A DNA stretch of 64,000 nucleotides, from the IMG/VR virus record IMGVR_UViG_3300045125_000085, positions 80,007-144,006 of that record. One strand, written 5' to 3'. Of the stretch, positions 40,834 through 51,748 are shown in pieces. The translations under genes were made by a program, and so were the position numbers. The notes below the pieces were generated by a model. That model was not told where the DNA came from. It was given only the letters and a program-made list of their open reading frames with translations, and did no database searches. This DNA comes from a virus. How positions within the stretch are numbered: position 1 is the first letter of the stretch; each line of letters begins with the position of its first letter.

Positions 40834-42450
40834 TTAACATACCTTCCGTATGCTCCACAAAGACTGGAACTTCGGATTACCGACGATCTCGCCGTTCGCT
40901 AAGTTCACGTGCATGTACGGATTCGCACGGATCATAGGTGTCGGATTGCTCTTGGGTAAGAACAATATCGAACCAGCTTCGATCATGCTGCTATGCAGTC
41001 GTTTACTAGCGTCTACCGTAGTACGAGTACGGCGACCACGTCTAGCTCCGACTACACTCTGCTGCTGCCCGATGACGCTCGTTAGTTTGAAGTACTTATT
41101 ATCACCCGAATAGCTGACGCTACCCGCAGCGATATTAGCTCTCGTCAAACCAAAGATACTACCAGGCTTCAGCAGCTTATTAAACACACCCATGACATCA
41201 TCCGCTGTTAGCGTCATACCTTTCTCTTGCTTCTTAGTATTTTGCTTAGCTAGTTGAAAAAGCTGTCTTAAATATACTAGTCTTAATATCGAACAGAGCA
41301 TAGTACAAGACTTCTAAGTTCTTACCGTAGACGGACTGGGTGACGTCCGATGAAGCTAATGTCCATTGGTTAAACTCCTTTAAGATGTAAGCCATCAGCT
41401 CGTAAAAGTCTGAGACTTCACAGCCGATTTCAGCGAGCTTTCTAGCGATGATGGGGTCGACATACTCATTTAAACTACCGAAGTGCTCTTGGATCTTCGT
41501 GTAGTTGACACCCATGCGGCTATTACCGAGAAGATGACTTCACCTAGCAGTATGATCCATAGCCTAGCATCCGTAATCGTCTCGATCGCTATACGCTGAG
41601 GAAAGTGATCGATGACGTAGAAAGCAACCTGCCATCAATGCCTGCGTCATCGCATTCCAATCTGACTTAGGCACCGCTACGAATAACTTGCTAGGGAAGT
41701 ATATGGGATCCATATACGTCTTGGGTTTAATCTGCAAAGACGTACAGACGACCCAATCGCTCGCTGGATAATCGCGCTCCGTATGCTCACCATACTCTCC
41801 GACTATAGGTGTCGTATTAGCGAACTTCTGGAAATGTCTCCATAAAGCCATACCGAGCAAACAAGTAATGCGCTACACAACTCTTCGCTTTAGTCGTAGG
41901 CGGTACTTTCTTCATTTCGGTGCTCTTTCTGAAGATTTCGCTCCAGACTACATACGTCTGCTCTCTACCTTGATTCGTTACGAACGAGACAGGCAAGCGA
42001 TAGAAGTTGACCTTATCGCGTTCGAGCCGTACGAATACGGATTGTCCTGTCGCCGATACACACTTATCCGTCAGTACGGGATGGATGTGATAGCAGGTGC
42101 CGCCTAGATGAATGATCCCCGCATCATCTACGAACGGCAAATACAAATACCTATCGAACTTACGGCCTTGATACTGGAACCAGAAGCGGACTTGATAGAT
42201 GTCGCTCCTAGCTAGATTAAGGATACGTCTGCCATTCCTGGCTTTTGTGACTTCTTCAAACTCTTCCTTAGGTGTACAGCGTTGATATCCTAGATACTCT
42301 AGCTCAGGTACTGAGCGTATCGCACCACCTAAATAGCTCGTCGATATATCGCTCTGCTAGAGGGATATACGTAGTAGCTAGTCCGTCACACACTGCCCGG
42401 TTCGGATACGGGACGTGCTTGTCTATCAGCTCCCTAAATGCTTTCTCCAT
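40834..42450 (-). CDS. RNA polymerase beta N-terminal-like subunit, frameshifted
   Basis: Starts MEKAFRELIDKHVPYPN at 42450, about 540 aa, six or so breaks. YLPFVDDAGIIHLGGTCYH followed by PVLTDKCVSATGQSVFVRL parallels RpoB PLMTDKGSFIINGTERV and what follows; the C-terminal part NKYFKLTSVIGQQQSVVGAR, RTRTTVDASKRLHSS parallels RpoB NNPLSEITHKRRISALG then the VRDVHPTHYGR block. phiKZ-like phages carry two multi-subunit RNAPs with beta split in two genes; this reads as the N-terminal half. Which of the two enzymes (virion or non-virion) cannot be said. Confidence 0.6.
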
Positions 42451-42531
42451 CTTAGACTCCTATTGTAGTTAGTTTATGGATATCCTAGCCTTTTAAGGCC
42501 AGGACATCCTATATTTGCCATGATTATTTTT

Positions 42532-43661
42532 TCATGACGACAGCGGCCACCCTAGCCCTGCGACTAGCGCCCCCGTAATGAACTTAAACCAGTCGTGGTT
42601 GTCCTTACAGATCGTAGAGAGCGTTGCTCGTAGTACGATTCACGCTCTAACTTCTGAGAATCAAACTTAGCTTTGAGTCTCTGGGCTTCGGCTTCCATGT
42701 CGAACTTCTCCTTCGCTAACTCCGCTTCCCGTTCTTTCATCTTCGCTTCCCGTGCATGTTGCTCAGCACGGATGCGTTCAGCTTCTTCTCTGAGCTTTTG
42801 TTCTAGCTGCTTGATCTTCTAGCTGCTTGATACTGAAGCGATGATTCATCTCAGCGACTTGCTCTTGCCTTAACGTCTTAACATCCCCACCCGAGATAGC
42901 TTCTTCACGTGTCTTAAATAGACCGAGCTTTTCTTCTGCTTCCTCTAGCTCGAACCTACCGACATTGATGATAGGCTTGCCGTACTGATCTTGATCCGTG
43001 ATACCGACATAGACTCCACTAGCACGTAAAGGATCTACCCGTGGCTTCAGCTGCAGTAGCTGCTTAGCTAGATAGATAAATCGCTCACCGATCTGATGCT
43101 CATTATCTATTAACTCTATAGAAAACGTCAAGCCATGTATCGTCTTCGCCATCTCCTGATAGCGCTCCTGTAAGAGCACTGAGTAAGAGTGCGGATGATC
43201 CGGTGCCTGGCTCGGATGATCGAGCGTGACGACGATATCACGATTCGCTATGTATAAAGAACGATGCTCCTCTAAACGCTCTTCCTTGACTACGCAGTCC
43301 AAGATGACTTGAATCGGTGTAAAGCGATGATCCTCATATTGGCGAAAGAACGATTCCTTAAAGATGCGAAAGTCAGCATAATCATTATCTTCCGAACGCT
43401 CTAAGAACAAACGCTGTAAATCCGAAATGCACTTACAGGCACCATGTACTCATCCCTGATAATAAACTCCTGCGAGTATGTGTCAGGAGTACTATCGATA
43501 CGATGCTTGGATATTGCTCCTATCTACTACCGTGATTTGATAGCGTGTGTGGTTGATATACACGGTACGTCGTTGTATACCACTCACGTGCTGATTAGGC
43601 ATCTCATACGGGCCATGGATCTTAGCGCGTACGAGACCGATTAAATGCTCAATGTCTAGCA
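42532..43661 (-). CDS. coiled-coil protein with C-terminal membrane anchor
   Basis: Start ATG 43661 after AGGAGGTATCT (MLDIEHLIGLVRAKIHG). Frame changes near 43490, 43430, 42815 and 42625. Middle: YADFRIFKESFFRQYEDH and a clean 210-aa stretch. Then a charged coiled coil (REAKMKEREAELAKEKFD) and finally FKFITGALVAGLGWPLSS, a hydrophobic end. About 375 aa. Preceded by an early-type promoter. Could tether something to a membrane; unknown. Confidence 0.55.
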
Positions 43662-43683
43662 TAGATACCTCCTATTGCTGCAT

Positions 43684-43698
43684 TATTAGTATATGGGG
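43684..43698 (-). promoter_or_regulatory. early-type promoter
   Basis: Minus strand CCCATATACTAATAATG, matching the promoter core of the small-gene cassettes, 25 nt upstream of ATG 43661. No hairpin follows here. The hairpin terminator 43721-43759 is just upstream. Confidence 0.6.
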
Positions 43699-43720
43699 AC
43701 ATACTGCATTCGACTAGACG

Positions 43721-43759
43721 GCATAGACAGAGGAGCTACTGTAGCTCCTCTGTCTATGC
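43721..43759. terminator. 19-bp near-perfect inverted repeat
   Basis: GCATAGACAGAGGAGCTAC-T-GTAGCTCCTCTGTCTATGC. Confidence 0.7.
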
Positions 43760-43763
43760 TGGC

Positions 43764-44171
43764 TTATGCATGGATGATTCCTAAATTGTAAGCTTCTTGT
43801 AGTCTAGCCTCAATCTCAATCATCAAGTAATGACCGAAAGCGTTCAGTATCGGAGTAGGCTGCTCTTCATTGACATACTGTCTAATAAACAATACGTTAC
43901 GACAATCCAGCTTGTGTAAATGATAGCCTAAATCCTACTACTGTCTGCAGCTCTTCAGGTACAGGCTGTACTCTCATACGGGTGCAGTAGCTGTAAATCA
44001 TCAGCTACATCCCCGCCTAGATAACCATCGAGGTAGATCTTAGCGATCTTAGTATCTGCTTGCAATATACCTTTCTGCTGAGTACCGTCGTATTCGACTA
44101 AGTGTAACTTAAGGTAGCGTTTCGCATACAGTGCTGAGTGGTATAGGTCTACGTGCAGCAGCAGTAGTCAT
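43764..44171 (-). CDS. hypothetical protein, frameshifted
   Basis: Starts at ATG 44171; joined text VDLYHSALYAKRYLKLHLVE, TKIAKIYLDGYLGGDVADD, RVQPVPEELQTVVGF, NVLFIRQYVNEEQPTP, ending LQEAYNLGIIHA. About 130 aa. No family recognised. Confidence 0.5.
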
Positions 44172-44227
44172 GGTATACTCGGTAAAATACGAGCACCTAT
44201 CGCTAGATGCTCGTAGAGTGCTGTTAA

Positions 44228-45070
44228 TTATCTATGGAGTTCTCTGAGATAACTACAGAATGCCATCCCTGCAGCTGTCTCGTAATCCATATCGTCCGTC
44301 TTAGCGATACGGATCACCATGTCAGGATGGTCTAGGCGCTTGATGCCGAACATCCAGGCATTTTCTTCTTTCTTAAAGCAGCTTAACATCAGCCACAGAT
44401 TAAAGCGCTTAAACACTTTATTCATAGCCTTGTTATTCCAAGCTCTAATGAAAGGTGCTACGGGTTGGTCTTTGAAGATAGGCGACATCATCATCGCCTG
44501 AAAGCCTTCTTCAGTCACTAAGAAGCTCTTAGCCATTGCATCCATGAGTGTCTGACTGACATCGTAGCGATTCAACCAAGCTTTGACGTTCTTACGTGAA
44601 ACGACCTGCTCATTATCTATCGGGTTTTGCAGGTTCTCGTAGTTCTTCAGCGTTTCATCGAGGTTGCCTTCACCGCTAGTGTTTTCAGCGAGCTTCTGAG
44701 CTGAGAGACTGTTCAGGAAGTCTATGAGGACTTGATTAGTCAGCGTATCGCCTTCAGTAGATTCCAGCAAAGCAGCCGCTACGTCTGCTGGCAACTGCAT
44801 CTGACCTGGCATCTGCGGTGGCATCTGCGGTGGCATCTCCATGCCTTCAGGTATTTCTTGAGCTATACCTTCGGCCACAATCTCAGGTACTTCCAGTACG
44901 TCAGACTCGCTAGCAGTAGACTCGGCTTTCTCCATAGGTACTTCGACAAATTCAGCATCAATGATTTCTTCATCAGGGCGGTAGGACATTATAGTAGACT
45001 CCTCTAGGGTCGTATGGTCGGTGTCGACAGATGGTCGTTTAGGGGTGAGACGGATGCGGTTAGGCTCCAT
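44228..45070 (-). CDS. acidic protein with Met/Pro/Gln linker, 280 aa
   Basis: Intact. Starts MEPNRIRLTPKRPSVDT behind AGGAGTCCTA. Residues 30-80 acidic, residues 80-100 a Met-Pro-Gln repeat (MPPQMPPQMPGQMQLP), residues 100-280 helical (LMDAMAKSFLVTEEGF, KVFKRFNLWLMLSCFKKEE). Possibly a scaffold or virion protein; unknown. Confidence 0.6.
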   Translation of the reverse strand: MEPNRIRLTPKRPSVDTDHTTLEESTIMSYRPDEEIIDAEFVEVPMEKAESTASESDVLEVPEIVAEGIAQEIPEGMEMPPQMPPQMPGQMQLPADVAAALLESTEGDTLTNQVLIDFLNSLSAQKLAENTSGEGNLDETLKNYENLQNPIDNEQVVSRKNVKAWLNRYDVSQTLMDAMAKSFLVTEEGFQAMMMSPIFKDQPVAPFIRAWNNKAMNKVFKRFNLWLMLSCFKKEENAWMFGIKRLDHPDMVIRIAKTDDMDYETAAGMAFCSYLRELHR

Positions 45071-45193
45071 TAGGACTCCTTAGTTTAAAAGCACTCATTA
45101 GCATATACAGCTTACCTAAAAATAAGGCAGCATAATACGCATCAACGCTGAGCCGACACTCAGTGCTATGCGTAAGTAATTCCAGCGTGGAAA

Positions 45194-45220
45194 AAAGGAG
45201 GCACCACGTAGGCACCTCCT
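45194..45220. terminator. weak hairpin in the 45.1-45.3 kb gap
   Basis: AAGGAGG...CCTCCTT around CACCACGTAGGCA, with an A run upstream on the plus strand (T run on minus). The rest of 45071-45289 holds only a possible 40-codon membrane-like frame (YLRIALSVGSALMRIM) that I could not confirm. Confidence 0.45.
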
Positions 45221-45289
45221 TAAGATTTCCCTTTTCTCAGAAGAAGGTAATAGCAGTAAACGTGAGCACATCTACCACTATACGATACC

Positions 45290-45929
45290 TTAGATAAAAG
45301 TAGCCATATCAAAGCCGACGATAGTGCCGCCTTCAAACGGTATCTCGGCTCCATCAGCAGCGATCGCATGGACGCCATTGATCTCTAGCTTAAAGGTATC
45401 GTCATTATAGTTAATGACGCCTGAGATATCTAAGCTCAGTTCGATATACCACATGTTCTCATGATACTGGAGTGGGCCAGGTATCTCTTCTTCTAAGAAG
45501 ACTTGATCGCCTTCCACGGTCATACTAGCTTGACTGATAGTAGTACGTACTGAGAGATCATAGCGATACTCCCAGCTCTCTGGCTGATCATTATCGACCG
45601 AGTCATGCCAGTGATCTGGTGCAGAGAAACTGTTGCTGACCCTGATGACATAGGTATTCCCTTTATCAGTCTGTACCTGCAGATAGAGAGCTGAGTAGGA
45701 GATCAGCATCTTTCTGAGTGCATCAGGATCCAGCTCGACGATCTTCTCGATCGGTATATCTAAGTTGACTTTCAGCGGACTGGTATAAGGTGCATCTTCC
45801 GGGATACTGCCTCGCCTGCAGCGGTCGTGGTTCCAACACCATGCTATCTACGAAATAATCCGCCATGTCTTCCTGGAATACAGGGTAGCAGAAAGTCAAA
45901 GCAGAAGTCTTGTAAGCGATTGTTCTCAT
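45290..45929 (-). CDS. beta-rich virion-type protein, frameshifted once
   Basis: Starts MRTIAYKTSALTFCYPV at 45929 behind AGAGAGTAATACTC. After an indel near 45810 it reads GSIPEDAPYTSPLKVNLD and DPDALRKMLISYSALYLQV, then clean to GGTIVGFDMATFI at 45290. About 213 aa, beta-strand rich, acidic. No motif. Divergent from nrdA. Confidence 0.55.
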
Positions 45930-46109
45930 GAGTATTACTCTCTTGTGGATTAAAAGGAATGAGCAGTAGGGTATGCTCATAAGTAATATATGCGTCCCTG
46001 TTTTATTTCAATATAGCACTATTTTTAAGTCAGGAACTAATGGTGTGCGACCTCATTAGTGAGGCATATTACTCATTTGTTTTCATCACGATCACATTAG
46101 GCTACACCC

Positions 46110-48956
46110 ATGTCGACACCTACTGCATACGTCATTCGCCGCAACCACACTATCGCTGAATTCGATAGTAATAAAATCTACACCGCCATAATGAAAGCCT
46201 TCTTAGCCGTAGAAGGTGATCACGCTAACGATAGCAGTCGTATCCATGACACAGTCACACGACTGACTGTAGCGATTACTGATAATCTCTTTATAGCAGC
46301 TAAAGCTTCAGTCATCACGCATAACAACCTGCCTCTCTTCGCTATCGAAGATATCCAAAACCACGTAGAACGCCAACTGATGCATAGTGACTACTACACA
46401 GTCGCTAAAGCTTATATCCTTTACCGTGAAGCCAGACATCAAGAAAGACAAGACCAACCCACATCACGCTCTTTACCGATCATACTACATACAGGTGAGC
46501 ATGCTATCTGGACTGAGCAAGATCTACATAGTAAGTTCGATAGCTTAGCAGCTGATCTTAATGACGTAGATGCTGACTGGCTGCATGAACATACTCTAGC
46601 GACTACGTTCGAGTGGATCACTGAGAAAGAACTCTACACGGCTATCATCATGCTAGCGCGTTCACGTATAGAAGTAGAACCTCAATATAGCTACGTAGCT
46701 GCGCGTGTACTCTTACTCCTGCTCCAACAAGAAGCAGTCGAGCGTGTAGTCTCAATAGAAGCTGCATCATTTTTTACAAGCCTACCTACGGCGGCTTTAC
46801 ATTATACGGCTTACTTTAGAGCGTATATTAAGCAAGCTGTAGAAAAACAACTCTTGCATCCTCGCATGCTAGAAGTCTATGGTAGTGAACTCACTAGACT
46901 AGGCGACGCTTTAAACCCTAAACGCGATCTATCCTTTACTTACCTAGGCTTACAGACACTGTACGATCGCTACTTCATCCACGATGGTGATACTCGCATA
47001 GAGTTACCACAAGCCTTCTTCATGCGTGTAGCTATGGGTCTATCGCTCAATGAGCAAGAACCAGTAGAACGTGCTATTGAGTTTTATCACTTACTCTCAC
47101 AGTTCGACTACATGACCTCTACACCCACACTCTTTAATAGTGGGACATTACGCCCTCAGCTCTCTTCATGCTTTCTTTCTACAGTACCAGATGACTTAGA
47201 TAGCATCTATGAAGCCATCAAAGATAATGCACTCTTATCTAAATATGCTGGAGGTCTCGGTAATGACTGGACATCTGTCAGAGCACTAGGTTCACATATC
47301 GTCGGTACTAATGGTAAATCGCAAGGCGTAGTACCTTTCCTTAAAGTCGTCAACGATAGTGCTATCGCTGTCAATCAAGGTGGTAAACGTCTAGGTGCGG
47401 CATGTGTCTATTTAGAAAGTTGGCACTTAGATATAGAAGAGTTCTTAGAACTCAAGAAGAATACTGGTGATGAGCGTAGACGTACTCATGACATCAATAC
47501 TGCGAATTGGATCCCCGACCTACTGATGCAGCGTGTCATGGAAGAAGGCATGTGGACATTATTTAGTCCTAGTGACGTACCTGATCTGCATGATCTCTAC
47601 GGTGCTGCTTTTAAAGCTCGCTATGAGGAGTACGAAGCTTTAGCTGAGTCAGGTCAACTCCATCATAAGCGCCTACCTGCCTTACAGTTATGGCGTAAGA
47701 TGCTGACCATGCTGTATGAAACAGGCCATCCGTGGATCACGTTTAAAGATCCTTGCAACATACGCTACACGAATCAACATGTAGGTGTAGTACATAGTAG
47801 CAACTTATGTACCGAAATTTGCTTGCATACTAATGCCGAAGAGATACGCAGTCTGCAACTTAGGTTCAGTCAATCTAGCACGTCATATACTTGAAGACGG
47901 CGGTATAGACTATAAGAAGCTAGCTAATACCGTCAAGCTCGCTATACGTATGCTGGATAATGTCATCGACCTGAACTACTACAGCGTCGATAAAGCTAGA
48001 CATTCCAATATGCAGCATAGACCTATAGGTCTAGGTATCATGGGCTTTCAAGATGCACTGTATCTAGAAAGACTTCTTATAGTTCACAAGCCGCAGTAGA
48101 CTTCAGCGATGAGATCATGTCGTACATCAGCTACTGTGCGATAGAAGCCTCCTGTAATCTCGCTCGTGAACGTGGTCCGTACAGTACCTTCGATGGCTCA
48201 CTCTGGAGCCAAGGTATCTTACCGATCCACAGCCAGCGTTTACTCATGGAGGATCGTCAGCTGACAGCAGGTGCTGACAACTGTCGTTTCAATGACGACA
48301 TCACTGACGCGAAAGCTTATGCACAGCTACTTAAATTAAGGAGACTGCCAGTGGACTGGGAGCACTTAGCGAGTAAAGTACTCCAGTACGGTATGCGTAA
48401 TAGCAATGTCATGGCTATAGCACCTACCGCTACGATCTCTAATATCTGCGGTGTCTCGCAATCCATCGAGCCTACTTATCAGAACTTGTTCGTTAAGTCG
48501 AATCTGTCTGGTGAGTTCACTATTATCAACCCGTACTTAGTAGCGGATCTAAAAGCAGTAGGTCTGTGGGATGAAGTCATGCTAAATGACCTCAAGCATT
48601 ATGATGGCAGTGTGCAATCTATAGAGCGCATTCCTGCTGATCTTAAAGCTATCTACATGACGGCATTTGAGCATGATCAGTTCTGGCTCATCAGTGCAGC
48701 ATCAGCACGCCAGAAGTGGATAGATCAAGCCCAGTCACTCAACCTCTATTTAGTGAATCCTACAGGCGTCAAGTTAGATGCACTGTATAGATTTGCGTGG
48801 CTGTGTGGTCTTAAGACTACTTACTACTTAAGGACTATGGGTGCTACACATGTGGAGAAGTCTACAGCTATGCAGCATTCTATCACTACAGTAGAGACAG
48901 AAGAGCCAGTCAAGATGTGTCTGATTAACGACCCTACGTGTGAAGCATGTCAATAA
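46110..48956 (+). CDS. nrdA: class I ribonucleotide reductase large subunit, 2 breaks
   Basis: Makes deoxynucleotides from ribonucleoside diphosphates. Start MSTPTAYVIRRNHTIAEF at 46110. N-terminal ATP-cone (residues 5-95), then GLSLNEQE, FDYMTSTPTLFNSGT, LSSCFLSTVPDDLDS (active-site Cys), AGGLGNDWTSVRALGSHI, SNLCTEI, AVCNLGSVNLARHI (second conserved Cys), and the tail NDPTCEACQ with CxxC. About 948 aa. Two single-base errors, near 47851 (extra base in GAGATCGCA) and near 48074, break the frame. The partner nrdB is not in the window. Confidence 0.93.
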
Positions 48957-48985
48957 ATTAAAATAGACTACTCGGCATAAAGCAG

Positions 48986-49024
48986 CATAGTGCCCTGAGA
49001 GCCTAGAGCTCTCAGGGCACTATG
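48986..49024. terminator. 17-bp hairpin after nrdA
   Basis: CATAGTGCCCTGAGAGC-CTAGA-GCTCTCAGGGCACTATG; same family as 14609 and 19192. Confidence 0.7.
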
Positions 49025-49034
49025 TCGACTGCTT

Positions 49035-49154
49035 TCATGCGGCCTTCTTTCTCGCTCTATTGATGCGATCGATAAGATCCAAGACGTTGGCTTCGATCTT
49101 ATCTAACAGTTTCCATGCTTCTTTAATAAGACGCTTGCGAGTGATCTCGTCCAT
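49035..49154 (-). CDS. 39-aa helical basic peptide
   Basis: MDEITRKRLIKEAWKLLDK then IEANVLDLIDRINRARKKAA. Ribosome site GAGGTCTAGGCA before ATG 49154. One amphipathic helix. It lies between the tRNA and the nrdA terminator. Unknown. Confidence 0.55.
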   Translation of the reverse strand: MDEITRKRLIKEAWKLLDKIEANVLDLIDRINRARKKAA

Positions 49155-49177
49155 TGCCTAGACCTCTATAAGAGTGA

Positions 49178-49265
49178 TGGTACCCTCAGGCCGGACTCGA
49201 ACCGGCACGCTCGTAAAAGCAAGGGATTTTAAGTCCCTGATGTCTACCAATTTCATCACTGAGGC
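49178..49265 (-). tRNA. tRNA-Leu(UAA)
   Basis: Minus strand: GCCTCAGTGATGAAATTGG, D loop TTGGTAGAC, anticodon stem CAGGGAC-TTAAAAT-CCCTTG (anticodon TAA), long variable arm GCTTTTACGAGC, T arm GCCGG-TTCGAGT-CCGGC, acceptor 3' strand CTGAGGGTA and encoded CCA. The 5' acceptor strand has one C fewer than needed (GCC-CTCA expected), a probable sequencing gap in a C run. Confidence 0.9.
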
Positions 49266-49372
49266 AGAAATAATGGGGCTACAAAATAAGTAGCCCCGAC
49301 TGACCGGGAGTGCTAATGCAGTAGTGGTGTGGCCGACTGACGTATTAGTTAAAAATACCCGCGTCTATACTA

Positions 49373-49999
49373 TTATGCACTGACATGATCTTTAGCAGAC
49401 TCACGTGCTACGGCGTTCAGCATCATCGCTACCATGCGATCTTTAGTAAACCACAGTAAGTCAGCAGGCAGAGTCTCAGCTGTCCAGGTGCTACACCAGC
49501 CGTGACGATCATACAGGCTGATGACATTACCGGCTTTACGTACATAGACTCTTACGATGCCGTCATCGTCCGTATGCCATGACCATAGATACTGCTCTGT
49601 GACGTGGTCTAAGATATGCTCACGACAGATAGCAAAGACTTTAGTCATAAGGTCTTCTTCTTTACTGACGCCGTGGTTGACGGCGTTATTGGTGCCTTGA
49701 TTATAGTTACTAAATAAATCAGGCTTATGAAAGACGCCGCAGTAATAATCAGTCGGACGGATATAGCGGGGCTGTGCCCATTTTTCTAAGTATGGAGTCA
49801 TGGTCGTATACGGTGCAAAAGTAATGGTGGTGTAATGCGTAGGTACTTTTTCTACTTTAGAGCGAGTGAGGACTTCTTCTAACATAAAGCGTTTCCTGAT
49901 TTCTAGGAGCTTGAGTCCTAAGGTAGTCTTAGGCTTATAGTCAGCTAGTTTACCGTACAGGGCATAACCAGTTTGGTAGAGTAGGTTAGGGTATCTCAT
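49373..49999 (-). CDS. hypothetical protein, 208 aa
   Basis: Intact. Starts MRYPNLLYQTGYALYGK; its ATG overlaps the TGA of the upstream small membrane gene. Text includes THYTTITFAPYTTMTPYL and WSWHTDDDGIVRVYVRKAG. Many Tyr and Trp; no family recognised. Confidence 0.65.
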   Translation of the reverse strand: MRYPNLLYQTGYALYGKLADYKPKTTLGLKLLEIRKRFMLEEVLTRSKVEKVPTHYTTITFAPYTTMTPYLEKWAQPRYIRPTDYYCGVFHKPDLFSNYNQGTNNAVNHGVSKEEDLMTKVFAICREHILDHVTEQYLWSWHTDDDGIVRVYVRKAGNVISLYDRHGWCSTWTAETLPADLLWFTKDRMVAMMLNAVARESAKDHVSA

Positions 50000-50186
50000 A
50001 ACGAGACACCTGTACCACAGAGTCTGCTTAGTGAAGCGATTACATACGGCATAAGTATTGGCTTCAGTATGAAGAGATAAACATAGATGCCGAATACACT
50101 AGCAGTTATAGCCAATGTGACAGCTTGCATAAATAAACAGGCAGTGTGTTGAAGTGGTCGATGTGTTTGTTATGGGTGGGTGGCAT
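49996..50186 (-). CDS. small membrane protein, frameshifted once
   Basis: Starts MPPTHNKHIDHFNTLPVY at 50186, one frame change, then QAVTLAITASVFGIYVYLF and ILKPILMPYVIASLSRLCG. About 62 aa with one or two membrane spans. Stop overlaps the next start. Confidence 0.5.
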
Positions 50187-50202
50187 TATGTATCTCTGAG
50201 AA

Positions 50203-50577
50203 TTAAAAGACTAAGGAAAGCTGTAGCTGGTTAGCATCAGCGAGCATCCGTCGCTGTTCCATGATAAGGTAAGAGATGGCAGGAAAGTATTCTTGATTAG
50301 CATCGATTAAATTTGCCAGACTCCGCCCTTTAAATACAGGTGCATGGAGTAATTTTAGCGGTTCTACGATATTAGCGTCTTTGAAACGTATGGTTGCCAT
50401 ATGGAACGCCTCGATGCGCCAATAGATCTTTAGACATGGTAAAGATTTACCGTCACGCCAGCGATGCATAGCTTGACGCGATATACCTAGTAGGACAGCT
50501 AGTTGAGAGATGTTAAGGTTAAAGTAGCTACGAATTTCATCGAGCTTAATATTGATGATCCGTGTCGTGTACGCCAT
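50203..50577 (-). CDS. XRE-type helix-turn-helix protein
   Basis: Intact 124 aa. Residues 10-45: DEIRSYFNLNISQLAVLLG then SRQAMHRWRDGKSLP, a Cro/CI-type HTH. The rest (LKLLHAPVFKGRSLANL, YFPAISYLIMEQRRML) is helical. Probably a transcription regulator of the early small genes around it. Confidence 0.75.
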   Translation of the reverse strand: MAYTTRIINIKLDEIRSYFNLNISQLAVLLGISRQAMHRWRDGKSLPCLKIYWRIEAFHMATIRFKDANIVEPLKLLHAPVFKGRSLANLIDANQEYFPAISYLIMEQRRMLADANQLQLSLVF

Positions 50578-50650
50578 AGGGATACTCTACGGTAAGTAAA
50601 GGTGGAAAGGAAAAGGCCCCATATGGTATCCGTATGCATGGAGATAAAAA

Positions 50651-50668
50651 AAGAGCACTCATAGTGAG
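50651..50668. terminator. short hairpin
   Basis: CACTCA-TAG-TGAGTG downstream of the minus-strand gene ending at 50680, near an A run. Confidence 0.4.
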
Positions 50669-50679
50669 TGATCTATAGT

Positions 50680-50838
50680 TCAGTGATCGCACACTAGGCG
50701 CAAAGCGTGCTCTTCATCGCAGTACTTCATAACGACCTTCCCGTGACGAAAGTCGACTGCTTCTTTTTGCCAGATCAAGCCTGTGTTGTTATCGAGGACA
50801 CCTTGCTCGGTTTCTACATAACGCATAATTAAACCCAT
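50680..50838 (-). CDS. 52-aa protein with short Lcl-like motif
   Basis: MGLIMRYVETEQGVLDNNTG then LIWQKEAVDFRHGK and DEEHALRLVCDH. The VLDNNTGLIWQ phrase occurs at the start of Lcl/DUF1566 domains, but the rest of that domain is absent. The start may also be ATG 50826. No clear ribosome site. Confidence 0.5.
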   Translation of the reverse strand: MGLIMRYVETEQGVLDNNTGLIWQKEAVDFRHGKVVMKYCDEEHALRLVCDH

Positions 50839-50887
50839 GCTGAAAAGAAAAAAAGACCGCCCCTAAGGAGCGGTCTCTGTGACTAGC

Positions 50888-51473
50888 TTAGATACGCCAG
50901 TGATTTACCTCCACAGTCACTGTATCTATTAGACTAGTCAGACCTAGAGTATTGAGCAACATCTGACATAGTTGCTGGACTGCTTCCAGTAGTTCAGCTG
51001 ACTCATACTCGACATACTCACGATCGCCGTAGTAAGGATCCTCTACCAGTTCACGCAAAGACACTAAATTATCCGGCATGATCCTAACGTGAATGAAGCG
51101 AGAATCCTCTAGGCTCACTAACTCCTTTACTCGCTTATATGCACGGACGATAGTCTCGTCTCTATACCACTGCGGATTTGAACCCATCCATGCCCTCACA
51201 TCCAGCATGAGATTATTTAAAGGAGTAGGTGAGTGGCCAGTATACCACACGGGTGACAGTCCTTACACACTTGTCAAACACTGGCAAGCGTGCCGGCATA
51301 TCGGCGATCGTCCGCACTATCCACCGTGACACGATGATCACGTCAGCTATCTCACCCATAGCCACCAGTTTATCCAGACTGGACTGCTGAAAGACATATC
51401 CTTTCTTAATTACTGAGCGGTTTCCTATGACTCGGTCTACGGTGACGGGCTCACGGTCTATAATATGAACCAC
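50888..51473 (-). CDS. hypothetical protein, frameshifted once
   Basis: GTG start 51473 (VHIIDREPVTVDRVIGN), frame change near 51240, then LNNLMLDVRAWMGSNPQ and TSLIDTVTVEVNHWRI. About 195 aa. Start lies 13 nt inside the end of the upstream small gene. Unknown. Confidence 0.55.
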
Positions 51474-51641
51474 GGATCCACCGCCATTTCACTAGACATA
51501 TCGAGAGTGGCTACAGTCCCGTCTGAAAAGACAAAGATTCAAGTTAGCCCTTGCATTCGTAAGCTGTAATTCGGTACGGGCCAAGCACATCACACGAGTG
51601 CCGTCTCTCAAAGTGATGACGGGGGCAGTTTTACCAGACAT
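51458..51641 (-). CDS. small protein of about 60 aa, frameshifted once
   Basis: MSGKTAPVITLRDGTRVM behind GAGGTAATACC, then ARTELQLTNARANL, one indel, SDGTVATLDMSSEMAVDP, ending at TAG 51458. Beta-rich; unknown. Confidence 0.5.
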
Positions 51642-51748
51642 GGTATTACCTCTTCCTGCGATTAAAAGAGAGAGCTCGGTTAAGAACTCCCGTTAAGAAC
51701 TCTCGATGATTCACCAGCTGCAATTACACGCTACAGCAGTGAGATGAC

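Noticed and set aside
44732-45007. Plus-strand 91-codon frame with HLRWHLRWHLH repeats
   Set aside because: Shadow of the Met-Pro-Gln linker of the intact minus-strand gene at 44228-45070.
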